From Paulinella micropora (taxonomy: Eukaryota > Cercozoa > Imbricatea > Euglyphida), in NCBI GenBank assembly GCA_009731375.1, contig BJOX01000104.1, positions 490,828 to 544,228 of the forward strand: DNA of 53,401 nucleotides. Reading direction: 5' to 3'. The position numbers and the translations under genes are program-made. Shown here in pieces: positions 42,931 through 53,394 of the stretch. The notes under the pieces were generated by a model, which saw only the letters and a list, made by a program, of their open reading frames with translations, was not told the origin of the DNA and made no database searches. Positions within the stretch are counted from its first letter, which is position 1, and every line of letters begins with the position of its first letter.

Positions 42931-43074
42931 CGTGAGTAAAGCAGCGATAACAATAGCGCTCAGGTTATTGTAGCCCTTGTTTGATAAGTTCATATTTGTT
43001 GTCTTCCCGTCACGGAATGACGCGACAGGGATCCAGTCGCCTTGAATTTTGATGCGCTCGATGCTCTGGTTGCC
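42931..43074 (-). CDS. N-terminal cap exon of LRR protein, minus strand
   Basis: 144 bp, acceptor TGTTAG, donor GTGCGT: GNQSIERIKIQGDWIPVASF ... TTNMNLSNKGYNN then LSAIVIAALLT. It reads as the segment preceding the first LRR in protist RNI-type proteins. With the exons at 42821 and 42560 it forms a three-exon minus-strand gene fragment. Confidence 0.6.
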
Positions 43075-43670
43075 CTAACATACAGAACATCCAGGCGGCA
43101 CGTCAGTAGATCTGCGAGGCAACAACTTGAGCTTGGCGTTGGCGGCAGTGGCCAAGCAAAATCCCCGCAGCAAAGCGATGTGTGGCATTCCACTTGATTC
43201 ACTGCGCAGCAAGAAGAAAACACTCCTTGATCGGCTATCAAGAGGTATGTAAAAGCTTCTATTTCGGCAGAATTTTTGAAGGTCAATCCGAAGACAAGTG
43301 ACAGAAAATTGTGAAAAATGCATGTACCAGCATACACACATACTTTTTGTGTTGTTTTCTGTCTTTTTTCAAACACCAACAGCGATTTCTGACACCTGCT
43401 TGCTTTTTAATGCTGCTGCACCGCCAGGTGGCAAATTTAAAACCCATCTTCACGTGTAGGTAAATAACACTTTCAAGACTCCAATACCGCATAGAAATAA
43501 AATCGGAAATTGATGGCGTAAGGCGAATAGCTGCAGCTCGTAAGTTATGTGAGTATGTGAGTGTATGTATGTGTATATATGTATGCGTGTGTGGGGCAAG
43601 CATGTGTGTGTGTATGTGTGTATGTGTGTGTTTGCGTGTGTTTGCTGTTGTTTGTGTGTGTTTGTGTGTG

Positions 43671-43726
<56 letters not shown>

Positions 43727-43796
43727 GAGAGAGAAAGAAAATATATATATACATATATATGTATATTATATATATATATATGTGTGTGTGTGTGTG
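43075..43796 (-). other. cargo spacer with TG and GA microsatellites
   Basis: 43075-43550 is unique sequence without a convincing exon; 43550-43675 is TGTG/TGTTTG-rich, 43676-43740 GA(n), 43741-43796 TA and TG repeats. Confidence 0.6.
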
Positions 43797-43938
43797 ATCT
43801 GATATCCGTAATCACTTTTCTCTTTTCGTCTTGTTTCATAAGTGCCAGTTCATCAGAAACATCAAGGACGAGCCATCGTTGCTCTGTTGTACCCGCCGGC
43901 ACTACCCATTCTTCGTTTGAAGCAAGTACCAAGAATAA
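43797..43938 (-). pseudogene. fragment resembling D5/DUF5906-type helicase-primase
   Basis: Minus-strand open segment LFLVLASNEEWVVPAGTTEQ followed by RWLVLDVSDELAL. SNE.WVVPAG..(E)RRW.VLDVS is the pattern I associate with the C-terminal part of D5-like superfamily 3 helicases of phages and virus-like elements. Cut at one side by the terminal block and at the other by microsatellite. Family assignment from memory, unverified. Confidence 0.4.
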
Positions 43939-44236
43939 CACAGCCAAACAATACCCCTCCCATACCCGGGTATGATACCCGGTATGATACCCGTGGGGTA
44001 TCATAAACCGATACCCCTAGTCCATATACCCCTGTCCCATACCCCGGGGTATGATACTCCTGTCCCATACCCCTGTTCCATACATCGGGGGGGTATGGGA
44101 GGGCGGGGGAGGGTATCATAACCCAGGGATACGGGGGAAGGGTATGATAACCCAGGGATATGGGAGGGGGGGATATGGGCGTATCATACCCCAGGGGTAT
44201 CATACCGGGTATCATACCGGGTATCGTTTGGCTGTG
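43939..44236 (+). repeat. right terminal palindromic block
   Basis: 298 bp, begins CACAGCCAAACAATACCCC and ends GGGTATCGTTTGGCTGTG; same motifs in the same order as the left block, with small deletions. Confidence 0.8.
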
Positions 44237-44239
44237 TCC

Positions 44240-46887
44240 TCAGTTAGCCAAAGAAGGTTACAGTGTGGTTCTAAACAAGAAGGGAGATGGCTACATCACC
44301 AAGGCCCTGATACAGGACATTTCCCCAGAACTTAAGGCCGGGGTTCTGTACCTTGACGCGGTGGACAAGGTGTGGCGTTTCGTGACGTCCACCAACCAAG
44401 AGCTGGCGGCGGATAAGGTTGAGGCTAGAGCTTTCTTTGGGAAGGAGATGGCTAAGGTCACGGAGCTAACTTGAACAACTTCATCAGAAGTTCGAAGGGC
44501 CCGGAAGCAACATGCAGCGCCTCATCAGTGAAGCGTACGGGATCAAGATAGTGGGTGACAAAACCCATGAGCAAGCGGTAAAAGAGTGTAAGGAGTGTCC
44601 AGCCGCAAAAGGGGGAAAAGTGAACCACCCGGCAAGTAACCAGTTGACACAGGTAGAGAAGTTCGAAGCTGTGTCGTTCGACAAGTCCGGGTGCCTACGC
44701 AAACCCCTCCATAGTGGGTTTTGGTACGGCATGGTGGGAATCGAATCTAACACCGGGTATGCGTTTGGCCTCCTTCTAAAGGATGGCACAGCGGCACCAC
44801 AAGTGCGTTTCATGCGGGAATGCATAAACTTCCTTGAGACGCAAAGCGGCAAGAAGGTGAAAGAAGTCCGGGTAGACGGTGATCATACCTCAGCTGACTT
44901 CAAGGAGCTGGTCCGGGACACGGGAGTGAGGAAGAGGATCAACACCCTCAACGAACACAACAAGAACGCCTATACCGAAATGTCCCAACGTGACTTTTGG
45001 CGCAAAGCCCGCCATAACCTGGTCAGCTACCCTACGAGCTCTTGGGATATGCGTGGCAGCACGCTATCCTCTTGCACAACCTTTCACCGAAACGATGAGG
45101 TCCGGATGTTTGAGCTTATGCCCCGTGAAAGGAAGGTGAATTGGATAGCTTACCTTCATCCTTTTGGGTGCCTATGCCACATGGTCATCGAGGGCATGTT
45201 AGGACATGACGAAAGCCGGACGCACATGGCCGCCTGGTTAGGGCTGAATTTGGAGTACTCCGCACACTTGATCCGGTGTGAAGGAAGGGTGTTCCCATGG
45301 CGAAACGTCAAGAACTTTGACGACAACCAGCCGGCCTGGCCTTTGTTGCAACCCCTCTGTGCGAAGAAGGGCCTGAGCTTGGAGCCGTTCAAGGGAGATC
45401 CGTTAGTGGAAGACGCCGACCTTGAGCAGCTGTTTGTTCCAAAGCCCCGGGTGGGGGTGACCGATCCCGGTGAAGGTAAGAAGGCCCCGGATCAGGGGGA
45501 GCTTGACAGCTCCGATTCCGACGGCGAAGTGGAGGAAGCGACCTCTGAAGAGGCAGCCGTGAAAGCCGAGAAAGAGGCCCCCGATCCCGACCCGGAAACA
45601 ATAGGGGAGTTGAAGGGAAGGTGGGTTGAGACCCCAGCCACTCAGTGGGGCTGGGCTTGGGCCAAGAAAACCTGTGGGGTGGGTTTCCGGGACAAGGTCC
45701 GGCGAGGCCAGGTGCAAGACGTGAGCGAACCCATATGGGTTAAGAAGCAGAAGAAGAACGGACCGGCCCACTGGGTAAAGTTTGAGGATGACGACTCCCC
45801 AGACCGTATGTTGGACTCGGAGATCGTCAAGTACCTTACCGACGGTCCGGAGACCGCCCATGCCGCCACGTTCACTAGACAGGTGAGTGAGAAGCAAGCA
45901 GACGAGCTAGGGTATTGGGACGACGCCCGAGCCGAGGAGATGGCTACACTCTGGGAGAAAGGTTGCTTCCGGAGAGTCCGAGCCGACTTAGTAGACAAGA
46001 AAGACATTTGTGAAGGCCGGTTCGTCGATGCCACCAAAGAGGCAGGGGGAAAGATCCTGAAGTTCAAAAGCCGATGGACGGCCAATGGGTTTTCCATGAT
46101 ACAGGGATGGCATTTTGGGAAACGTGACTTCCCAACCCCGTGTGCTCTTACCATCTTGATGCTTTTCGCCCTAACGGTGTTCTTTGGCTTAGTCTTGTCA
46201 AAGTGGGACGTTGGCACGACATACACAGAGGCGTCTGCAGCTGAGCAGGGGTATCGCCCCAGTTACATCGTACCCCCGTTTGGTTTAGAAGAACCGGGGT
46301 ATGTGTGGGAAATGCTTAAAGCCCTCTATGGCAGACCGGATGCGGGTCGCAAATGGTGGCGGTACAAGCTAGTCCCGTTCTTAGAATGTTTGGGCTTTAA
46401 GGCTCATGTCGCTTTTCCTTGCTTCTTTTGGCGTTGGCCACCCAGTAAGGACAAACCGGACTTTGTGTTCGTGCACGTCGACGACATGATGGGAGCGTTC
46501 AGTGGTAAGGATGTAGAAGCGGAGTTCTTAGCTGCCGGCAAGAAGGCCTTTAGGGTCTTTAAGCAAGAGGCGCCGACCGGGGTGGTAGGCTTGAACATCG
46601 AAGATAAGGAAGACTGTCGGTTAGGCCGTACGATCAAAATCTCTCAGGAGGACTTTATCAGGGAGGCCGTTGAGAAGCTACAGTGCACCGGTCTAGCTAC
46701 TGCAGATTCGCTGTCGTTGATGCCGGGAGTGCGAGCCGGTAAGCAATCCTTGTTAGAGCAGTTCTCACCGCAGCACATCGTGGGTGTCCTCTTGTGGGGA
46801 GGTAGCAACCCATGCCTCGAAGCCAGAGTTGTTCAATTATCAGCAAGCCGAACAGATCGTGAGGTACCTCAGTGGCACGCGATCTAA
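44240..46887 (+). pseudogene. copia integrase and reverse transcriptase
   Basis: 44240-44472 is the end of the protease and the pre-integrase part (QLAKEGYSVVLNKKGDGY). After a stop/frame change the main frame starts at 44473 (EQLHQKFEGPGS). The zinc-binding region is degenerate at its second His (HQKFEGPG) but keeps CKEC. The catalytic triad is visible: D in VSFDKSGC, D in VRVDGD, E in YTEMSQRDFW. Reverse transcriptase: KWDVGTTYTEA (46201-), ALYGRPDAGRKWW, and HVDDMM at 46474-46491 for the usual YVDD. An acidic linker separates the two enzymes. The frame breaks near 46795. Confidence 0.85.
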
Positions 46888-47629
46888 AGGCATTCGCTTT
46901 ACCAAGGCGGATGGCACCCGCTTGATGTCGTGGGCCGACTCAAGTTGGGAGGGTACGCCTGATGACCGCCGCGCTCGCTTAGCGGGCTTTCATTTCTTTC
47001 TGAGAGGCTCCGTGCTTCCCTTTTGCCTGAAGCGAAACGTATCGGTGGCCCCACAAAAGGGGACTGCATTGGAAGCGTGAGTGGAGGAGAAGGCTAGAAC
47101 TACGATTGATGAGCTGGTACCGTCCGCGCCGGGAAGTGGGGAGTGCCAAGAGGCGGCGGCAGGCGAGTGTCTCGTGCCGGCGGCGCCGGAAGCCTCATCC
47201 TGCGAGGCCGAGGTGTACGCAATGGTGGAGGCGTATCACGGGCAGGATAAAATCATCAACTTTGTACAGGGCATCGCTGGCGGACGGGTCGCCGACGTGC
47301 TGGGGCCGTACGGGTGGGGGCAGCCCCCCATCTTGTACGGCGACAACCAGGGAGCGTTAGATCTTGCTGAAACTAATGTGTTTGCTAGGAAACTAGGACA
47401 TGTGGACCTGCGGTGCGCTATTGTGAACCAGAAGGTGGAGGCGGGCCTAGTCGTCAACGAGAAGGTGGGCTCCAACGACAACCTGGCCGACATCAATACC
47501 AAGGCCATGCGGGGGGAGCCGTACAACCGTCGCGTCCGGCATGTGCGGCGAGGGACTAAAGATTCGGGGAACCGTTCCCTCTCAGAGGGACGACCCTCCC
47601 GACAGCAGGACTTTCTACAACGTGGGTAG
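46796..47629 (+). pseudogene. copia RNase H, with in-frame TGA
   Basis: Shifted relative to the RT frame. AEQIVRYLSGTRSKGIRFTK, then catalytic segments WADSSWEGTPDDRRARLAGF, SSCEAEVYAM, YGDNQGALDLAETNVF, and the typical end NDNLADINTKAM. About 45 residues not usual for copia are inserted between the first and second catalytic segments, and a TGA (47078) lies in this insert. Confidence 0.85.
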
Positions 47630-47925
47630 GACTCTTGTTAGGTTTCCGGTGGTGATAGCAAGGGAATAGCGATTAGTAATTATGTGTCTAGATCCTGTTG
47701 CCGAATTTCATATTTCGTGGAGACGTAGGCTAGCACCTCTGCTTTCTTATAATCGTATTTTATGCACTGTTGTGCGTATTACGCTTTAGTTGTTAATAGT
47801 GTAGCTATATTGCCGAACTCCACAGGAGACGGTAGGATAGCTCACTTTGCGCTTTGCTTATTTGCGTAATCTAGTTGTTAGTTGCGCGTTGCATTGTGGA
47901 CACTGACTCGTAAGGGAGTCTAATT

Positions 47926-47934
47926 AAGGGGGAG
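47926..47934 (+). other. polypurine tract
   Basis: AAGGGGGAG immediately before the 3' LTR; primes plus-strand synthesis in LTR elements. The same tract in reverse complement occurs at 48641. Confidence 0.75.
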
Positions 47935-48287
47935 CATTGGATAATTAATTAGACCGTCCCTTCCTCCTCAACTACGTCAGTATTGCTATTTGATACGTTA
48001 GCATTATTCGTTACGGTTAGTAGTATTATTAGTTATTAATACAGTCATTTAGAGTATTTTTCTGGTACTGGTGGCACTAGCTTTTTACCATTACCATATT
48101 ACCCGTATCAGGCCGTTTCGTGGGTCATTTTCTGGAGGTACATCTTTTGTGTGACGTCGTAAGTTTGACTGGCTGGAATTGTTTCATTATTGTTAAATTC
48201 TTCTGCGTGGGAAGCGTTGGCCGGTAGGAGGGGGACGCCCCGAGTTCCGGTCGCCGTGTGGAGACGTCGCGAGGGTTTTCTTCCAAC
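47935..48287 (+). repeat. 3' LTR
   Basis: 353 bp matching the 5' LTR with several small deletions. Ends TTTTCTTCCAAC, then G and CTGAT. Confidence 0.85.
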
Positions 48288-48640
48288 GCTGATAAGTAGT
48301 CTCCTACATTTTCACACCATATTGGTTTCCTCTTTTATTAATATAAAGAGGAGGAAGATTAGGTTATATATTCTCAGAATATTTTAATTGAATGGAGTTA
48401 GAGCCCGGCATACAAATATTACAGTCTCAAGTTCTGATCTTAACCGACAAAAGAACTAAAAAGGAAACCAACCTCACCAAATTGGTAATATATGAATATA
48501 AAGGCAATTTGCAACCAGTATTAATACCAGAAAATATAGTCATGTAGGAATAATTACTAAGTATTAAGTAATAATAGTGAAGATACAGTGACTGTACTGT
48601 CATGCTGTAGTGATCTAGGATCTAGTTAATTCTTCCAATG
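48288..48640 (-). repeat. putative LTR of a second copia-type element, minus strand
   Basis: On the minus strand AAGGGGGAGCATTGG (48634-48648 region) repeats the polypurine tract and LTR start of the first element, followed by GAATTAACTAG, which resembles GATAATTAATTAG. The about 350 bp beyond it would be the LTR, but it is otherwise unlike the first LTR. The inner part toward 49000 shows no RNase H, so the element is truncated or different. Confidence 0.5.
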
Positions 48641-49278
48641 CTCCCCCTTATTAGGCCTAGGACAGCTAAGCGAAGATGCAGCCCGACGCATGAGGAGAGT
48701 AAGGAGCAAAAACCATCAACCCCACAAGTGCCACACTACACAACACCCAAGTCTGACCCTGTAGATGAACAAAATTACGAGTTAACGTCAGCGAAAATTT
48801 GCTAGGTCTGTCCAGAATAAATAGTACATTCATATCCGAAATCCCACCAGCTGCTGAAACGCCCCTGGCGATAGGCTGTCCGGATACATGAACTATGCGT
48901 AAGACAATCAAAGTCAAATATGGTCCAAATGCATGAAAGTATTATTGACGGACAACTAACATTACAGAACCTAACTTCGCATCAAACGACACACACAAAA
49001 TGCATGACAAAGCATTAACAATTACCCAATTTAAATACATGAGGTGTCCCCCTGCTTAACCTTAAAGAGAAGCACAAAGGAACAGATGAAGTCTCAAATT
49101 AAACGTAATACCGCAATAAGAGTAGATAACCTCACAATCACCACATGTAACCCAAACAGGTAAAGGAAATCAATGACGCCATGCATATGTATGCAACACC
49201 AACAATCATATGAAGTAAAAGCTGAAGATACGCTCACAAACATAAAAATTCTACCAATCAACTTAGAACCCTGGCAAA
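48641..49278. other. unassigned AT-rich sequence
   Basis: Inner side of the putative minus-strand element. No domain found in either strand. Confidence 0.5.
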
Positions 49279-49530
49279 ATGTACTGCCCTGAGGTCCGAC
49301 TAACTCCCAGCAATTCTCTTGCTCGTTCTGCATCCCGTGTCGAGAGTTCTCAGGGCAGTGTTGCAGCTACTGACATTGCGGGAACCGAAACCCAAGAGGA
49401 ACTTGCACCCGCCGACAGTGCCGTTGCTCGTCGTCTTTCTGCTCAGTTAGCTGCAGGCAGGCCCAAAAGCCCCGCATCCGTAGCATTTTCTGGCACACAG
49501 CCTTCGAGCTCTTCATCGAGTAGTTCTTAA
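49279..49530 (+). CDS. short Ser/Ala-rich open frame
   Basis: 84 codons from ATG: RLTPSNSLARSASRVESSQG ... then a C-terminal serine run and stop. The composition and serine end resemble the frame at 40713 in the transposon cargo. Function unknown; may be part of the neighbouring element. Confidence 0.3.
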   Translation: MYCPEVRLTPSNSLARSASRVESSQGSVAATDIAGTETQEELAPADSAVARRLSAQLAAGRPKSPASVAFSGTQPSSSSSSSS

Positions 49531-49923
49531 AAGTACTGTGCTCACGGCCTCTTGTAGAGCCAAATCCATAGACAAAAATAATAACTGCGAGCCTTTATAC
49601 CAGTAATCCAGCAGAAAACATCAGTCCGCCATTTGACGCAGGACCCGCCCCGGAGAACAATAATATCCTGTTTTTCGGTAAGTCTGCACAAGCGATTTGA
49701 CATGAGCGCCAAGGTCTTCAAAAGATATGCTCTAACTTGCTGTATCTTCAAAGTACTTCAAGTGAGAAAATGGCTTCAAGTATGGCGACGTCATCAGCAA
49801 GGTCCTAAGTGGCGAAAACTGTCGAGTGCGAGGGGGGGGGGGGGGGGGGGGGGGGGTTTTTTTTTGGGGGGGGGGGGGGGGGGGGGGGGGNNNNNNNNNN
49901 GGAGGGGCTATTTGTGTTCGAGG
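49531..49923. other. spacer with poly-G, poly-T and a gap
   Basis: Unique sequence to 49830, then poly-G/T/G and a 10-base gap (49891-49900). Presumed 3' UTR of the minus-strand SEC14-like gene. Confidence 0.5.
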
Positions 49924-50190
49924 TTATCGTATCTCATGCGATTTTACGCTCTCAAGCATGGCTGCAAAGTCCCGTCCTTGCCGCTGATGTCGGGCTGGCC
50001 CACCCAGAAAATCTGGTAAGGTTTCCGGGGAGCACACGCGCAGGTCTAGTAAGGTCTGGCTGAGGTCTTTCGTTAAGATCATCTTGTTCCTCATGTTACG
50101 AGGCATGAGCGGGGCCATGATTTTCCACATGAGCATGACACCGCTGTCCACGGGGCCCACAATGGTGCGATAGACACGGTCAGGGAAGGC
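49924..50190 (-). CDS. SEC14/CRAL-TRIO-like protein, last exon
   Basis: 88 codons and TAA, acceptor CGCACAG at 50191. FPDRVYRTIVGPVDSGVMLM, WKIMAPLMPRNMRNKMILT then ETLPDFLGG corresponds to the C-terminal half of the SEC14 lipid-binding fold (PER....I.n.P..f...W.i..P.l...t..Ki......L.....LP..lGG). Family members exchange phosphatidylinositol and other lipids between membranes. Upstream exons lie on the minus strand to the right. Confidence 0.7.
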   Translation of the reverse strand, partial: AFPDRVYRTIVGPVDSGVMLMWKIMAPLMPRNMRNKMILTKDLSQTLLDLRVCSPETLPDFLGGPARHQRQGRDFAAMLESVKSHEIR

Positions 50191-51028
<838 letters not shown>

Positions 51029-51084
51029 CGGAGGCCGGCGGCGCTAGGATCCACATACACTACCATAACCCAACTCTCAACCTC
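51029..51084 (-). CDS. SEC14/CRAL-TRIO-like protein, internal exon (tentative)
   Basis: Acceptor GTGTCAG, then EVESWVMVVYVDPSAAGL; donor CG|GTGCGC before the GATA array. A hydrophobic beta strand followed by D and a small-residue turn fits the central strand of the CRAL-TRIO fold. Exact ends uncertain. Confidence 0.45.
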
Positions 51085-51109
51085 CTGACACACGCGTACG
51101 AACATCAAT

Positions 51110-52552
51110 CAGTCAACAAAGCAATTAATCAAGCAATCAATCAAGCAATCAATCAATCAATCAAGCAAGCAAGCAAGCAATCAAGCAATCAAGCAAGCAA
51201 TTAATCAAACAATCAATCAAGCAGGCAATCAAGCAAGCAATCAATCAAGCAATCAATCAAGCAATCAATCAAGCAATCAATCAAGCAATCAATCAAGCAA
51301 TCAATCAAGCAATCAATCAAGCAATCGATCAAGCAATCAAGCAAGCAATCGATCAAGCAATCGATCAAGCAAGCAATCGATCAAGCAATCAAGCAATCAA
51401 TCAAGCAATCGATCAAGCAATCGATCAAGCAATCGATCAAGCAATCGATCAGGCAATCAAGCAAGCAATCAAGCAAGCAATCAAGCAATCGATCAAGCAA
51501 TCAATCAAGCAATCAATCAAGCAATAAATCAAGCAATAAATCAAGCAATAAATCAAGCAAGCAATCAAGCAAGCAATCAAGCAAGCAATCAAGCAAGCAA
51601 TCAAGCAATCAATCAAGCAATCAATCAAGCAATCAAGCAAGCAATCAATCAAGCAATCGATCAAGCAATCGATCAAGCAATCGATCAAACAATCAATCAA
51701 GCAAGCAATCAAGCAAGCAATCAAGCAATCAATCAAAGCAATCAATCAAGCAATCAAGCAAGCAATCAAGCAAGCAATCAAGCAAGCAAGCAATCAAGCA
51801 ATCAATCAAGCAATCAATCAAGCAATCAATCAAGCAATCAAGCAATCAAGCAATCAAGCAAGCAATCAAGCAATCAAGCAAGCAATCAAGCAATCAAGCA
51901 AGCAATCAAGCAATCAAGCAATCAAGCAATCAAGCAAGCAAGCAATCATGCAAGCAATCATGCAAGCAATCATGCAAGCAATCAAGCGATCATGCAAGCA
52001 ATCCAACAAGCAATCAATCAAGCAATCGATCACGCAATCGATCAAGCAATGAATCAAGCAAGCAATCAAGCAAGCAATCAAGCAAGCAATCAAGCAAGCA
52101 ATCAAGCAAGCAATCAAGCAAGCAATCAAGCAAGCAATCAAGCAAGCAATCAAGCAAGCAATCAAGCAAGCAATCAAGCAATCAATCAAGCAATCAAGCA
52201 ATCATTCAATCAAGCAAGCAATCAAGCAATCAAGCAATCAGTCAATCAAGCAAGCAATCAAGCAATCAAGCAAGCAATCAATCAAGCAATCAATCAAGCA
52301 ATCAAGCAATCAATCAAGCAATCAATCAAGCAATCAAGCAATCAAGCAAGCAATGAATCAAGCAATCAATCAAGCAAGCCATCAAGCAAGCCATCAAGCA
52401 AGCAATCAAGCAAGCAATCAAGCAAGCAATCAAGCAAGCAATCAAGCAAGCAATCAAGCAAGCAATCAAGCAAGCAATCAAGCAAGCAATCAAGCAATCA
52501 AGCAATCAATCAATCAAGCAATCAAGCAATCAATCAAGCAAGCAATCAAGCG
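51110..52552 (+). repeat. AATCAAGC satellite array
   Basis: About 1.44 kb of AATCAAGC, AAGCAAGC and AATCAATC units with occasional GATC, AAAC and ATGC variants. The long NQASNQAS or LIACLIAC open frames are translations of the repeat. Confidence 0.95.
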
Positions 52553-52615
52553 GGGGATCCACCTATACTAACATGACCCAACTTTCAACATCCTGCCACA
52601 TGCGTACACACATCT
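52553..52615 (-). pseudogene. copy of the tentative SEC14-like internal exon
   Basis: GGATCCACCTATACTAACAT...CAACTTTCAACATCCTGCCAC matches 51045-51095 on the same strand with several substitutions. It keeps the acceptor (GTGGCAG) and the residues VESWVM, but a TAG interrupts the frame. Confidence 0.6.
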
Positions 52616-52744
52616 GTTTGAGTGTTGCACATATAAATACAAATATGAATAGAAATACGTACAAATATATCATATATCTAATATATATTCAGCGGTAGGA
52701 GGTTTGCTAGTGGAAGTATAAAATTAAATGTTTATGTATATCGT

Positions 52745-52818
<74 letters not shown>

Positions 52819-52874
52819 ATAGTAGCGATTGTGCAATGGCTGACTACAGGTGCCTGCGTCGAATTAGTGGTTTT

Positions 52875-52912
<38 letters not shown>

Positions 52913-52920
52913 TAAGATAT
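52616..52920. repeat. TAG trinucleotide arrays
   Basis: AT-rich start, then TAG(n) arrays (52745-52820 and 52877-52912) around a 55-bp unique island. Confidence 0.85.
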
Positions 52921-52934
52921 TTATATTCAGGTGT

Positions 52935-53042
52935 AGGTTGTTTGCCGGCGGAAGGTTGGACGCGAGCGCTGAGCTGAAGAGCAGGCGCGATGCGAAGTCC
53001 ACATTCGGATCTGTTGCGTTCCATGCCCTAGTCTTGTGGAAC
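52935..53042 (-). CDS. possible further upstream exon, minus strand
   Basis: Acceptor TGTATAG, then [20 protein letters not shown] and [15 protein letters not shown] on the minus strand, GC-rich between microsatellites as for the real exons here. No clear donor, so it is tentative. Confidence 0.35.
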
Positions 53043-53086
53043 CTATACATGCATGTCGTTTTCCTGTGCGTGCGTGCGTGCGTGCA

Positions 53087-53131
<45 letters not shown>

Positions 53132-53153
53132 GCGTGTGTGTTTGTGTGTGTGT

Positions 53154-53212
<59 letters not shown>

Positions 53213-53243
53213 CATATACACATATACACATGTATACAATATA

Positions 53244-53279
<36 letters not shown>

Positions 53280-53345
53280 TGTATGTATGTATGTATGTAT
53301 TATGTATGTATGTATGTATGTATGTATGTATGTATGTATGTACGT

Positions 53346-53394
<49 letters not shown>

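Larger units (their letters stand above)
40243..44236 (+). mobile_element. CACTA-like (CAC-terminus, 3-bp TSD) DNA transposon with captured sequence
   Basis: Ends CACAACCAAACGATA ... TATCGTTTGGCTGTG are inverted repeats of about 16 bp; TCC flanks both sides (40240-40242, 44237-44239). Removing the element and one TCC restores the copia frame without any shift. Each end has a block of about 300 bp built from direct and inverted GGTATCATACC/GGTATGATACC motifs, like the subterminal repeats of CACTA/EnSpm elements. No transposase is recognised inside, so it is probably non-autonomous. Alternatively, two MITEs enclose foreign DNA. Confidence 0.65.
35127..48287 (+). mobile_element. Ty1/copia-type LTR retrotransposon, decayed and interrupted
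   Basis: Two LTRs (386 and 353 bp) with many indels between them, a primer-binding site, gag, protease, integrase, reverse transcriptase, RNase H in copia order, and a polypurine tract. Flanking CTGAT at 35122-35126 and 48289-48293 is a candidate 5-bp target duplication, with one unexplained base at the right side. Frameshifts and in-frame TGA codons make it non-functional. A 4-kb DNA transposon lies in the pol frame. Confidence 0.9.

Noticed and set aside
49094-49333. Minus-strand protein of 79 codons
   Set aside because: No domain, AT-rich context, inside the region of a truncated retroelement; not supported as a gene.
51449-52576. LIACLIAC and NQASNQAS repeat proteins
   Set aside because: The AATCAAGC satellite lacks stops in these frames; no unique coding sequence is attached.
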